NCBI GenBank assembly: GCA_022578605.1
Contig: MU394159.1
Span: 1 to 64,000, forward strand
Reading direction: 5' to 3'
From: Camillea tinctor
Taxonomy: Eukaryota; Ascomycota; Sordariomycetes; Xylariales; Xylariaceae
DNA: 64,000 nt
The notes beneath the pieces were generated by a model. That model did no database searches. It was not told the origin of the DNA and worked only from the letters and a program-made list of their open reading frames with translations. The position numbers and the translations under genes are program-made. This document shows, piece by piece, positions 1 to 11,637 of this stretch; position 1 is the stretch's first letter, and every line of letters starts with the position of its first letter.

Positions 1-164
1 CTTCATGGTGTGGGGGTTTTTGTTTTGGTGGGTTTTTAATTTATTGTGGTCCAATTGGTTTTGAACGGGCAAAATTAAACCCATTTGAAACCCATTCCCC
101 CCCCCCCCCCCCCCCCCCCCTCCGGCGTTCCTTTTGACTCGACGTCCCTTTAACAAATTTACAG
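1..164. other. Low-complexity window start with C24 tract
   Basis: The first ~95 bases are T/G-rich and carry no recognisable coding sequence. A run of 24 C follows at 97-120. A TTTACAG intron acceptor lies at 158-164, immediately before the first recognisable exon of the MFSD5-like gene. The stretch is therefore best read as the end of an intron of that gene, but the homopolymer and odd composition could also mark a contig edge or a poorly assembled junction. Confidence 0.5.
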
Positions 165-941
165 ATAGAAAACTATGGTGCAGCAGCTTCGCCGAAGACC
201 GTGGACACCCCGAAGCCACAGAGCCTCTGGGCCGTTTTCAAGCAGCCCTCTATCCTGGCACTCGGGTTTGTTTCGACCATGTTCGAGGGCTCCATGTACC
301 TATTTGTCTTCTTCTGGACACCGGCGCTCAAATCAGTGCAAAAGTCCACTAGAGAGCTGCCCTATGGCTTCATCTTCTCCAGCTTTATGGCTGCGTCGAT
401 GGCAGCCGCATTGACGTTCAACATCGTCATGCAGAAACGAATTGTGAGATACTCCCGGCTACTCGTAGGCATTATGCTTGTGGCCAACTACTGCTTTGTG
501 AAACTGGCCGGCCCCAAGACGGAAGATGCGACGTTCTGGCTATTCTGCCTATTCGAAGCCTGTGTCGGGATGTACTGGCCATGCGCTGGGTATTTGAAAG
601 GACGCCTAGTCCAGGACGATGCTCGTGGTAAGGTATATGGTATCATGCGTACCCCCCTAAATATCTTCGTCGTAGTTGCTTTGTTGTTCACGAGAGATGT
701 GAACAACTTCAACAAAGTCTTTTCGGCGTGTTCTATTATGCTTACTGCGTCATTTGGGACGATGGTGAGTAATTTCTTAAGTTCCCCTATTCCTCCCTTA
801 CCCCCTCCTACGTGATTAGGGTCTCCCATTCTTATCTCAACTTATGAGCTTCATCGACTGAGGCCTAATCTCGTCCATGTACGCCAAATTACTAACTATA
901 GTTTGCAGTGGGCAGCTAGCTTAAAGGAAAGCATGCCATAG
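165..941 (+). CDS. MFSD5-like major facilitator transporter, 3' part
   Basis: This is the C-terminal half of a multi-pass membrane protein resembling MFSD5 / molybdate-anion transporters of the major facilitator superfamily. Exons are 165-764 and 909-941. The intron at 765-908 has a GTGAGT donor and a CTAAC branch site, and the last exon closes in phase 0 with WAASLKESMP. An ENYG motif just inside the first exon, then EGSMYLFVFFWTPAL and YWPCAGYLKGR, are the family-like blocks I recognise. Several hydrophobic segments follow each other, as expected for the second six-helix bundle. No start codon belongs to this part: the N-terminal exons lie upstream of the window or are lost at the C24 tract. 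Molybdate uptake is known for this family in algae and animals; the substrate here is inferred. The gene is convergent with the sirtuin gene, with 98 bp between stops. Confidence 0.7.
765..908 (+). repeat. Intron, possible decayed introner-like element
   Basis: This 144-nt intron of the MFSD5-like gene begins GTGAGTAATTT and has a pyrimidine block (CCTATTCCTCCCTTA). It ends CAAATTACTAACT...GCAG. Start, C-rich block and end match the corresponding parts of the introner family at 17425, 18375 and 21277, especially the end of the 21277 copy (CAAATACTAACT). The middle cannot be aligned by eye, so membership is tentative. Confidence 0.35.
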
Positions 942-1039
942 GCAGATGTGCCTGGTCACATTGAAATAGTCCACATAGTATGCCAAAAAAAAAATGAGGG
1001 TTCAAATCCTTTTTCATCGAGGCATCACTCGCATTCGAT

Positions 1040-2197
1040 CTACTTTTTCTCGAGGATTGGTTCAAGCATCTTAGGCAACAACTCGGCCACATCGCCGATG
1101 AATGCAAAATCCCCATGTTTCAAGTCCCGCGCCGTCCCCAACCCATCCGCACTCACGTTCACCACCGCCAATGCAGCCCCTTGCTTTCGTGCCTGAATGA
1201 CATAGCCCGCCGCTGGCCAGACCATAGCCGTCGTCCCGATAACTAGAACCAAATCGAGGGGCTCCTCATTGATCCACGCCGTAATTTCATCGAGCAGGCG
1301 CTTGTCCAACTCCTCCCCAAACAGCACCACCGCTGTACGCAGCAGCTTCCCACACTTAGGGCAGTTCGGTAGCCTCTCGACTGGCACTCGGGCCACTTCC
1401 TTCGCCGGGTCCAACAGCGGGATTCGCAGCAAGTTCTCGTAATCCACAGCCGCCGGTGCCAGCGCAGCGCACAGCGGATCGTCGAAGTTATCGCGCTCCA
1501 CGTATCCACATCCAGCAGAATCGACACACCGTAGGTCAAAGAGAGACCCGTGAAGGTTTCGTATCTGGGACACTGGGTGCCCAGCACGTGGCAAGAGCCC
1601 TAGTTGGATAGACAATATTAGTAACCTAGTTTAAGAAGTTATAGATATATACTCTCTGCGAGGCCAACTCGCTCTTGTGACTACCTAGCTAGATGAACTA
1701 CCTCGGACATGATCTTACCCTCTCCCTTTTATCCTACGACGACCCCGGAAATCCCGAAGGGGCGTTGGCTGCTGATCCCTACGGCCATTCTCCTACTCTG
1801 CCTACCGCGCCCGGCGACAAACCCCCCAAAATGAGAAAAAATACTTAGAAGAGAAGAAATACACACCGTCAATATTCTGCGTCAGACACAAGAATCCAGG
1901 CATCTCATTTGCGAGCCTCGCCAGTGCCTCGTGTGCTGGGTTTGGTTTCGCCTTCAGCGCCGCATGTCGTCGGTGTCCATAGAACAACCAGACAAGATCA
2001 GGATCCGTCTCAAAGCAGTGCGGGGATGCGAACTCTTGCGCAAGTTTGTTAGACCACAGGGTGGCTCCAGGTCCTTGGTATGTGGACAGTCCCGAGGGTT
2101 CCGAAAGCCCTGCACCACAAAGCGCTAGAATGCGCCGCGAGGTGGCGAGTTTGGCATGAAACTCAGGGATCGAGGTGCTTCCAGGTTCGAGGGGCAT
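1040..2197 (-). CDS. Class III sirtuin (SIRT5-like NAD-dependent deacylase)
   Basis: The 296-aa protein is read from exons 2197-1867 and 1599-1040; the 267-nt intron (GTGTGT...AACTAG) restores DGLLPRAGHP across the junction. Visible motifs are the NAD-binding GAGLS (residues 28-32), QNID (107-110), catalytic His in HGSLF (H127), and two zinc-binding cysteine pairs (one in LRC...GC, one in CPKCG). Y73 and R76 in LFYGHRR match the Tyr-x-x-Arg pair that in SIRT5-type enzymes binds acidic acyl groups such as succinyl-lysine, so desuccinylase/demalonylase activity is a reasonable inference. I see no obvious mitochondrial presequence. The start is the first ATG of a clean reading frame. The neighbour at 165-941 is convergent. 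Confidence 0.85.
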
Positions 2198-5100
2198 AAT
2201 TCTCGCCTAAGGGTTTCGTTTTAAGAAGTTATTTTACTTTGGGTCGGGATCGAGAGAATCTAGCTTGGAGGGATGAGCCTTGTGCCAGTCTAGGATATTT
2301 ATCATTACGACCAGACTTGTCCTGCATACCTACGATACAGCTGTTGATTTTGTCCTTGTCTATTTTTATTACGTGTCATATTATAACTACGATATTATAG
2401 TAACCCAATAGGTAACTATACCATGTGTTAGGCGTGTACAAATATCCAAGACAGCCAGTTGGTCTCAAGAATTGACCCCGGTGTTCTGTATAAAACGCAT
2501 ATGCATACTTGTCTTTTGTTGGCGGGGTGATGGATCCCTACTATGGTCGACCCAATGCCATCCTGTGAACATAATCTCTTCATATGTAGGACTTATTGCT
2601 GTACCTCAGCTCTGCAGCATACTAGCTGGGGCTGGGTGCGTGACGGATGAGGTCTCACTGGCTATTTATCCATGTAGGTAAGAACTTAGACTCCCCCACT
2701 AGAGTTAAAAGTATTGTCGGGAGTTAACATCTGGTTTGCTAGGGGGCTCTGAATATTATATAGATGGGCAAATATACGTTGTTTGGCGCCTAACACGCAG
2801 CAGTTCATGTGATCTCTTGGCTAACCCACCAACTTTAGGAATTAAATATTCAAATTAAAGTATACTTTACTAGCTACAGAGTCACTTTGGAGAAACTATC
2901 TTGAGCATTTGATCTACATGACTAGAGCCAAGATAGCCGCAACTTAGCTTTCAGTGTAGCTACTTATATGATTCAAAGTTATAGTATAACGAAAGGGGCA
3001 TACATGGTGTATGAATAGGTAGATATGCACGTAGGCTAATACCCAAGGAGAACAGAATAAATATCGAAGCTCACCTTGAGATCTTGTTAAAATGTCTACC
3101 AGATTCAGTTTGAGTGATTCTCTATCATCGTCATGATCCTTTTCCGAGAAGCGTTGAAAATTTATGTCTGAGCATATTTTGCAGTCTATCAAGCAACTAA
3201 GTTATGTACTGTAACAGAATTTAATGTAGGTTAGCTTTAAGTTTAAGCCTATGTGAGACTAGAGCCTTGGATATTCATCTTTCACGTGTCAGGCTCGCCA
3301 TCCTCCCTTTTCATATCTATCTTATTCTCTTCGTATACCTACTGGACTATATTTGCTACCAGCTTACCAACACACACTTCTAAGTCACGAGAAGATATTG
3401 AAGAGAGGGTGAAAGAAGTGACTAGGTCCGACGATCCTCGTCTCCTCGTCTCCTCGTGCGTGGTAGTACCTACTTATTACCATCATCTTAAGGAATATGC
3501 CATCTAACAGTATTCTATTATACAAGGCTAGGGAAATGAGTTGTAAAATATTCCTAGTCAATTGGTAAACTTTTTCCTGGGATAGAACACATATGAGAGG
3601 TGATAGATCAGAAGATACATGGAATCAAGGAAGTGTTTTTATGTATATATATCGGTATCGCATTTGGTTGTAACTTCAATTCCTCAAACAACAACCTAAT
3701 GATTACCTACTTAAGCTTTTACTAGACCCATCGTGACCTCACAATATGTAGATTAATATATTGTTCCCTCAAGATGAATACATCATAACCTGACGACCCC
3801 ATACATTTAGAGGATCCGTAGTGTTTAAACTCATATGTAAAGGACATACATCCTTCCTATATGTGCAAACAGGCGTACTGACCAAGCGTAAAATAATTTA
3901 TATTGGTGTCAAGTAGAAAAAGATGTATAATTAGGTAGAAAGGATGGAAAGTCGTAAAAGGTTAACATTGAGCTGAGAATAATCAGGATATCTTTTCCTT
4001 GGGGGCCTTGGGAGGTTCGCAACTCTTTTGTATTTGCCTCACGTAGGATCACCAGTCCATAGGACTATTTCCATGGAGATACTCACCTATATAATATTCG
4101 ACCTTTAGATAGTTATATGGACATCTAGACACAACTGTGTTATTATCTAAGACAATACGCCCATGATAACATATAATCTAGCTATACATCCTTCAAGTGA
4201 ATCCATGCGAGTGGCATCCAGGTTGCTTTTATGAGTGTTATAACAAAAAAAAAACCTACTCTTAAATCAAGATAGATATTGAAAACAATCGACGAGGCCT
4301 GTGTTTCTTCTTGAATAGCCACACTTCTGCACTTTACTGACACAACCCTTGGTGATAGAACTACTAGGCTGGCGATACAGCAATTCACTTCAATTCAGTT
4401 ATAAATTGGTATTACTAACTCTTTCTGTGAAAAAGGGAGAGAAGGCCTAACTTGAATGATTGCTCTCAGGCCGATGGTGCATGTTTGTTCCCACCCTTAC
4501 CAAAGTATTGTCTACTTACTCAGTATCTTAGCGGTGGAGTAGCTATAGTGACTTTAGATTGCTGGAAGCTAGTGTTTATATTGCTAGTTGAACGAGGACA
4601 GGCCACAGTCCAACCTTCATGGAAATGCATGTGCCTCGCAACAATTTAAACAAATTCATCGGTGGGAGCAACTGGTCCCATCTCGACTTCCCAAGGCTTC
4701 CTAGAAAGACTTTCGAGTAAGACGTATGTCTTCTCTTAGCATGATTATCGTTTTATTATATTATCCAAACCCATCAACTACATGACTCACTAATCTCACC
4801 CAGATCGCCAACAGACGATATACAACAATCTGCTAATTATCAACGCCCCCTCTTCCCCCCCACTAGCAACACTACGACCTGTCATAAATTCGCAACAGAC
4901 AGAAAATAATACATGCTAACGTCCTAGCTGCTCTATATGGAATCTGAACGAGATACTGGGATGTGATGTCAGTTTTCACAAGGTCATATCGAAATGAATA
5001 TGATGTTCCGAACAATAAAATTCGTAACATACCCAGGCAATCTTCATAGCCATCGACCCATTCAATCGCTCGGCGTAACAACTATTGCGCTTCGAAAACA

Positions 5101-6070
5101 TAATATCTCTATATAGTAGGTATGGGAGGGATGTGCTCAGAGTTGACTATTGTTTGAGGTTTATTTCCACAACTATTGTGTATAAACGTGTTATCCCTCA
5201 TTCGCTTGGTCCCGTCGCATCGTTATAGGGACTTTTTTTTTTCAAATTCTTGCTGTTATGCATGAATTAGTGCATTAGCCTTGCAGTGGTGTTTATGAGC
5301 AACCTACTCATAATAACCACAATCGAAAATTGAGATATTAACTACTAGAGTTGCACCCTAAAGAGTTAGTAGTTCAACTGTTACTACCGCCTCTATAGTC
5401 GCCAATAGCATCTAGAGATGTCATCTTGGTTGAGTAGTTGGTAGGTAACTTAGATGCTTATTCATGTTGTTAGTCACCTCATGGTCTATGAGATGCGATG
5501 CCGCAAATGGAAATTGGCAACCAGAAAAATTCAAGACTCGCGTTATCGAATCCAGCGTCAAACGTAAATCAAAATTTGTTCAGCTATTCGTAACTTTGAT
5601 AGGCTAACTTCGATTCTCCAATTCTATAAGACACATCATTTCATTATCATATCCATATAGGTTGAGTATATGATAACTCTATATGTTCTAGACATATGAA
5701 GTTTTCATAATATTCATGGAACTTTGAGCATATGGTGCGACATTTATGAGTGATCAATAACTTGGTGTTGTGAAACTTATTCCGAAGTCTTTTACGAATG
5801 CTTCTAGCGGCCAGCGGCGACCTCCACAACCATCTCGCCACAGCACATCGCGGGTTAGGTATTTTGTCTTTTCTACCACAAAAGGATAAACGAGAAAGGT
5901 TTTAGTCTTTTCCCCCCCTCTGGTTCTGTCTTCCGGCTGTGCCGCAATGGCTAGGGTTTCATACAATGACGACCCCCTACCCCCCCAAAAAGGGAAATCA
6001 CCAGATTCTGGCCAAATCTTGAGGCACGAGGACAAATCAACGCATGCAGGACATGTCGAAACACCACACC

Positions 6071-6103
<33 letters not shown>

Positions 6104-8500
6104 TAAAGCCAACAGAGATCCGTACGTGGCTTTACGATCGTTCGTGGCCGGTCCAAGCCAGATGAAGATTTTCTAGACTACCATTGGCGGCGGGACTTAT
6201 CCCCATATCCTTCTACTCTCAGATCTGCGTGGCTTGGACCAGTCATAATTGTCATGGTTTTCAAAACTCTAGCGCTTATCGAGTACAACGTGAGCCGTCT
6301 ATAATTCCCAGTTGTTGCGTGTGTTACGTTTAACCATCTTGGCTGAGCAGACGCCTACTTTATTTTACAGTCTATGATTTTCGGAAAGCCGTCTTGAAGA
6401 GTCTGCAGCCCAACGGCCAAAGTAAGGGGGGTGAGAGAAAGGGATCGATCTCCCCGGCTGGGCATGTAACATATCATATGTGCCCACCCCGCGCCTAGAC
6501 AAGAAAAAGGAATAAAAATAAGTATTGAAAATGAAAAGCGAACTGCGCGGGGAATTTAACCAATTCTAAGCTTGGTCCGTGGGGGGTGGACTTTGCTGCT
6601 GCAGGATCATACCCTTTAGAAGTATGTTCACACCGACGATGCGGTGACGTCTAAAGACGCAACTATATCCAATGAAGAGAAGACGGTCACATAGTCGAAC
6701 CGACGGCTGCCCGTCACCGTCAATAGGATTGCGGCTGCGGCCAATCGCATAGGCTTGAGAGGTTGGGCGCTGACTTGCAGCTTAGAAATTGGCTGTGACG
6801 CACGAAGGGAGGGGAGAGAACCCTTCTCTAGCAGCCGGCGGCGCAGATCTTGGCCTTCGCTTCTTTTCGATGCAGCCACAGGCCGATCTAGGCGGGCAGC
6901 CCAATTCCCAACCGAGGGGATCGCATAGTCCATCACCGGGGACAGTTCATCAATCGTGTGCCCCCCTGGTCTCTCTTTTACTTATCCTCTCTGTTTTTTT
7001 TTTCTGTTTCCCTTTTCCTCTCCATTGCCTACCGTCAAGGATAGATATAATCTCAAGTCTGGTGAGGACTTAAGGTAAAGTCAGGGTATCTTTCACTTCT
7101 GTAAAGAAGAGTTAGTTGCAGCTCCCGATGAGACTTAAAACACTACTTGTTCAGCACGATGATACATCATTATTCATTGCTTTAATTATTTTTATTATCA
7201 TCATTATCATTAGATTTAATATCCGAGGGAATGGTTCTCACATATACCCACAGATAACGGTGGTCTGTCCCTATAATCCCTATCAGCTTTTCCCCCATCA
7301 TTATCCCCATTATCAGATTCCTCATCCCCCTGACCCCCTGTCTCTCTCCGCCCTCGCCGTCGCGCGCTGGCCGCGGAGTAGGTGGTCTACCGTTGTCATG
7401 AAGGTCGGATCTTAAAAAGAAGTGTGGGCGAAAAGTTGTCAAACTTCCCAACTTCCCCAGTCTCTCTTACATGTGTGCATACATGTCATCCCTAATTCTT
7501 CCATATCTTGTCCCACTCTCGTAGACTATTAAACCCTGTATGACTCGGCAAGGTCGAGCCATTACGTTACAGGTATTCATAGCCCTAGCCGCATTCCGCC
7601 AAAAGCGTCTTTTCTATTTGGTAATCGCAGCATTTCTGATCCAGGCTTGCCCTGTTCACCATGCCCCAGGCAATCCATTGGTGCTCAGAGATTGGGTAGA
7701 ACGTCTGGCGTACAAGGTACGACGACGGTACTTCAAGCCAAGTCCTCTTGCTTCTCGGTCGCACTGGTCCCGACATTTTATCTTCTACGGTGACTTGGGG
7801 TGAATTAGGCTTGGCCGACTTTGGGTTGAGGCTATCTGCCAGCTCGAAGTCTCTTTCAAGTATCCCGAACCTTGAGCCTCGATCAGCAACCAACCTTCGA
7901 CGCGGTACTTACTATGTGCTAACCTAATAGAATTTCCCGAAAGCCCTCTTACCAATTCCTTTATTGTCATGATCTCAAAGATAAGATTCACGGCGTTATC
8001 AATTGCTCCATTATAATTCGTTGCTCCTGCTTTTGGTTTTCTGCAGCGGCATGTCATTCATTACCATCCTGTCTCGGTCTTTGATATCGACTATATCGCC
8101 TTAGGAAATCACCCATGAGCTTCACCTCGCGGCCTGTGCCCCCTTTCCCCCCTACACTGCATTCCATTCCTCCCTAGTGGTTGAGTTTCGACGGCCAAGG
8201 GCCTTTTTTTAGTTCCTCGCGGAACCAGCCTTCCTATGACCTTGGAATCAGCGTGTACTTGCTACATACTACATGCACTTCGAGTTATTAAACGGCCATG
8301 GCATATGTGCTGCACCGTCATTGTCGATCTGAAAAGCCGCCGTCCCACATCAACGCCATTGCTCGAGTCGGGTCCCCTCGAACCAAGGGTCCTGAGCACC
8401 GATTCGTCTTGAGCCCATTATTCCCGCCTGCCTTACGTGTATCTAATCATTCATCTATACACTCTCCTGCGTAGATCCTCCGTTACTTGTCATTTCTTCC
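2198..8500. other. Gene-free, mostly AT-rich stretch
   Basis: About 6.3 kb with no open frame that I can relate to a protein. The frames present are short, of biased composition, and lack plausible splice continuations. The part up to ~5.8 kb is rich in TA steps and resembles old, mutated sequence. The 6.6-8.5 kb part is less AT-rich and may include promoter sequence for the TamA-like gene. The only distinct element is a run of 29 A at 6073-6101. No tRNA, rRNA or intact transposon was seen. Confidence 0.5.
6073..6101. repeat. A29 homopolymer
   Basis: Uninterrupted run of 29 A preceded by CACCACACCGC and followed by GGTAAAGCC. It could be the tail of a retroposed transcript or a plain slippage tract. 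No open frame or duplicated flank is evident on either side, so no element is claimed. Confidence 0.8.
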
Positions 8501-8547
8501 CTCTTTCATTGACCACGCCGTCAAGCAGCAGCGTGCCTCAATGACGA

Positions 8548-9130
8548 CGATAAGCCAAGCTTATCTCATCTTAGTCTCCATCATCACCTAGAGAGATAGA
8601 GAGAAAGAGGGAGAGAGCGCGAGAGAGAGAGAAAGAAAGGAATTGACTTTCTCAACCTCGGCTCGCGTTCATCTGCTTACATCGTCCACCTTATTCTGAT
8701 TATAGATCGGCAGCCGTGGTCTTGTGTCGTCAAAGGGATATCCGAGTTGCATGCAGCTGTCCTTTTTCTCTTTTCTGCATATCCAACCCACGCCCTAAGT
8801 TTGCTTGCTAGCCGCTACCTAGCCGCCACCTTAGCTATCTATCTATTCATCTATCTATCTGTTTATCTATCTCCTAGGTCTCTCACGGGTTCCACTATCT
8901 TAACATCTTACTCTGTTTGGGGTATTACTTGTCTCGAGAAGCTGGGATCACCGTCCACAGGTACAACTTCCTGGTGAGACAGGCGGAAAGCTCGTGTGGG
9001 CAGTCTGCATCCCCTGGTTGTCTCTCGGCCACTAACAGTCTTATCTTCTAAGCCTCTTTATCAATATCTCTATCTGGAAGCTCCAGATCCTAGCAGATCA
9101 GCAGACCTTGTCAGCGATCTGAGCTATCTA
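8548..9130. promoter_or_regulatory. Cluster of GATA-factor type sites upstream of tamA-like gene
   Basis: The 5' flank of the TamA-like gene contains many HGATAR-type words on one strand or the other. Six overlapping or adjacent copies (CTATCT or TTATCT, read as AGATAG or AGATAA) fall in 8835-8872. Others lie at 8594-8599 (AGATAG), 9070-9075 and 9124-9129 (CTATCT), with further ones near 8550-8570. A purine-rich GA tract of about 45 bp lies at 8594-8640. HGATAR is the known binding word of fungal nitrogen GATA factors (AreA/Nit2), which cooperate with TamA. The tight block is also a CTAT tetranucleotide repeat, so function is inference. Confidence 0.4.
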
Positions 9131-9360
9131 TCATAGCAGTGGATCCTGTGGACTGTGCCTATACACGGGTTGATCCAGCCAGGTCGGTCGCACCCCCCAA
9201 GGTCTGGCCTTTGGACCGTTGCATTATACCCCAAGCGGCATTTCACGGCCGGATCACGGCTTGATATCTAGGTAGTCTCGATACGGAGGTCAGCCTCGCC
9301 GTCTATAGGTCGAAGCAGACAAGGATATTAGGTACATGCACGGAATACTTCCAGTGAACC

Positions 9361-11637
9361 ATGTCCACCCCAAGTTCCGTCCCAAGGACGGCTCCTATCG
9401 CCATTGCCCCCAAACCTTCACAGTCAGCCTTTGCCCTTCACCGAAACAACTTCGGTGGCAACGAGGCATTTATTATGAGTAGTATGAACGGTAATGATTC
9501 GGCAGACTCGGACTCTGCTCTGAGCGGGAGCGGATCTCCCTGTGAGGGTTGTTTGCTCCGGAGGTCTAAGTGCGTTGTGGGCGACGACGAGGAAAACTGC
9601 CTCTCATGTCAGGCCAACGGTATCGAGTGCTCATTAGGCCAAAGTCCGCAACCTCGAAAACGGAAATTGGCGCGTGATTCAGGTGACGAAAGCAGTGGAA
9701 AGCGAGGGTGAGTGCTCACCGATACTTCTGGTGACCCCCAACCTTACGTGATCGTTTCGCTGCATGGCTCGTCCCGACCTGGAAGAATTGTTGTCTGACA
9801 TTCCATTGGTCGATTTAGTTCGCCTGGCCGCTTTGATAACAGAAGAATACGGCAGCATCCGTCCAGCCTGTCCAGCACCGCCGCTAGCAACTCTTTGATC
9901 GAGGAGATGGCTAACTTCGGGGGACCGACTTTGCTCAAACGCACTCTCGGGCTCCAGGAAGACCGGTTCAGTCAATATATTGGTCCCACAACTGACTTCG
10001 AGCCCTCTTTGATCAACCTGTCACCCTTTGACCCCCAAGATGAGAGCCTCCTAGCTCGCGGGACCCTTAGGAAGGTCAGTGATAACGATACCTTCTTGAT
10101 GCTACCTGATTGCACGACACCAGGCCACGAGCATCAAGGAAACGATGTAGAAGAAATCGAGCGGCTCGTAGCCCCCCATGGCCGCAAGTTGATCGACTTG
10201 TATTTCGAGGTTATACATCCTGGGTTTCCAATTATTCAGAAAAATGTCTTCTATGAGAAATACGACCGCGACTGCCATGAGTTCTCTCCGCCATTGCTGG
10301 CAGCTGTCTATATTCTTGCCATCAATTGGTGGGACTACTCGGACGAGCTCTCTCAATCCCCTCGTCCGAATGTACGCGAACTGGAAAGACTGATCCGGTC
10401 TTCCCTAGCCGACTCTATGTGGCGCCCGAAACTTTCCACCGTCCAAGCTGGTCTCCTGCTCTCGCAAAGGCCCGAGGGTGATCAATGGGCCCCAACCGCC
10501 CAACTCGTAGCGATCGCGCAGGAGCTCGGATTGCATCTAGACTGCACACATTGGAAAATCCCGCCCTGGGAAAAAGGACTGAGAAAGAGACTAGCATGGG
10601 CTTTATATATGCAAGATAAATGGGGTGCCTTGGTCCATGGACGGCCATCACATATCTTCAGCTCTAACTGGGTTGTGCAGCCTCTAGGGTCTAACGATTT
10701 CCCAGAAGCAGAATGGGACGAAAACGATGTCGAGGGCAAGATGGACATAGAAAGAGGCAGAACGCTCTTTGTCCAGATGATCTATCTTTCCCAGGTCCTT
10801 GCCGAGATCTTAGACACATTCTACACGCTCCAGGCAATGCAGAATGTCACCAATGCTGGGCCACAAGGAACCCACTTGGTCTTATCTTTAGCAAAGCCTA
10901 TCCAGCTCAAACTGAAAGAGTGGTATTCCGGGTTACCAACCGCAATCCGCATGGACTCATCGTTCCAGACCAACAATGTGCCACTGACGCGGTTATCGAG
11001 TATTGGGTACCTCCACCTTGCATATTTTGCGACGGAAATCACTTTGCATCGCCGAATCATCCGATCTCTTGCCTCGGATTCCCAAGCTATTGACCCTTAT
11101 GTTCAGCACATCTGCCGAAGTGCTGCTAAAGCTCGTTTAATATCCGCTATGGATTTCGTCAACCGTCTAACCCCTCAGCACCTTAGATCGTTCTGGTACT
11201 TTGCATCGAAGACTAATTTTGCCCTTATCGGCACCTTTGGTTCTCTCCTCTGGGCCACCTCTCCAGGACGGGAAGAAGCAGAGTGGTACCGTCGGAGACT
11301 GGGAGAATATCGATGGACTCTGAGTGTTAGCAGTAAGCCTGGAGAAGGCAACCGGCTGACCGAGTTCGCGATGAGAATGCTCGATATCTCAACCGGATTG
11401 CTGAAAAAGCTACCCGAGAAACCGGAATTAAGCCGCAGCGGTAGTGCTATTGAGTTCGATCCCGGAAGACGACGGAGCCTACTTGCCATGAGCATAGGTA
11501 GTATTCCTAGAGACACATATAGTGAATTCACTAGTGCAGATATCAGCGGAAACCAGAGCCCAGGGAGTATCGACAGTAGTGAGGACGAATATGAAACATT
11601 CGCTCCGACTGCTGGCATAGCGTCTATGGGTGACTAG
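9361..11637 (+). CDS. tamA: TamA/DAL81-type Zn2Cys6 transcription factor
   Basis: The 721-aa protein is read from exons 9361-9707 and 9819-11637; the 111-nt intron (GTGAGT...TTTAG) joins KRG to SPGRFDN in phase. Residues 61-90 form a zinc cluster with spacing C-x2-C-x6-C-x8-C-x2-C-x6-C, followed by a basic patch (PRKRK). A conserved NSLIEEMANFGGPTLLKRTL block and a fungal-specific transcription factor domain follow, with HPGFPIIQKNVF, ELGLHLDCTHW and WALYMQDKWG. This arrangement matches TamA of Aspergillus and Dal81 of yeast, co-activators of nitrogen catabolism genes that act with GATA factors and pathway-specific regulators. In A. nidulans the zinc cluster is reported to be dispensable for part of TamA function. 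The C-terminus is acidic and Ser-rich. The long upstream region holds GATA-type sites. The orthology call rests on remembered motifs. Confidence 0.82.

Noticed and set aside
990..1015. GGTTCAAATCC, a tRNA T-loop-like word
   Set aside because: No acceptor stem, D arm or anticodon arm can be folded in the flanks.
6628..6936. 102-codon minus-strand frame in a GC-richer patch
   Set aside because: A comparable frame exists on the other strand and neither shows a known domain; the patch is only locally GC-rich.
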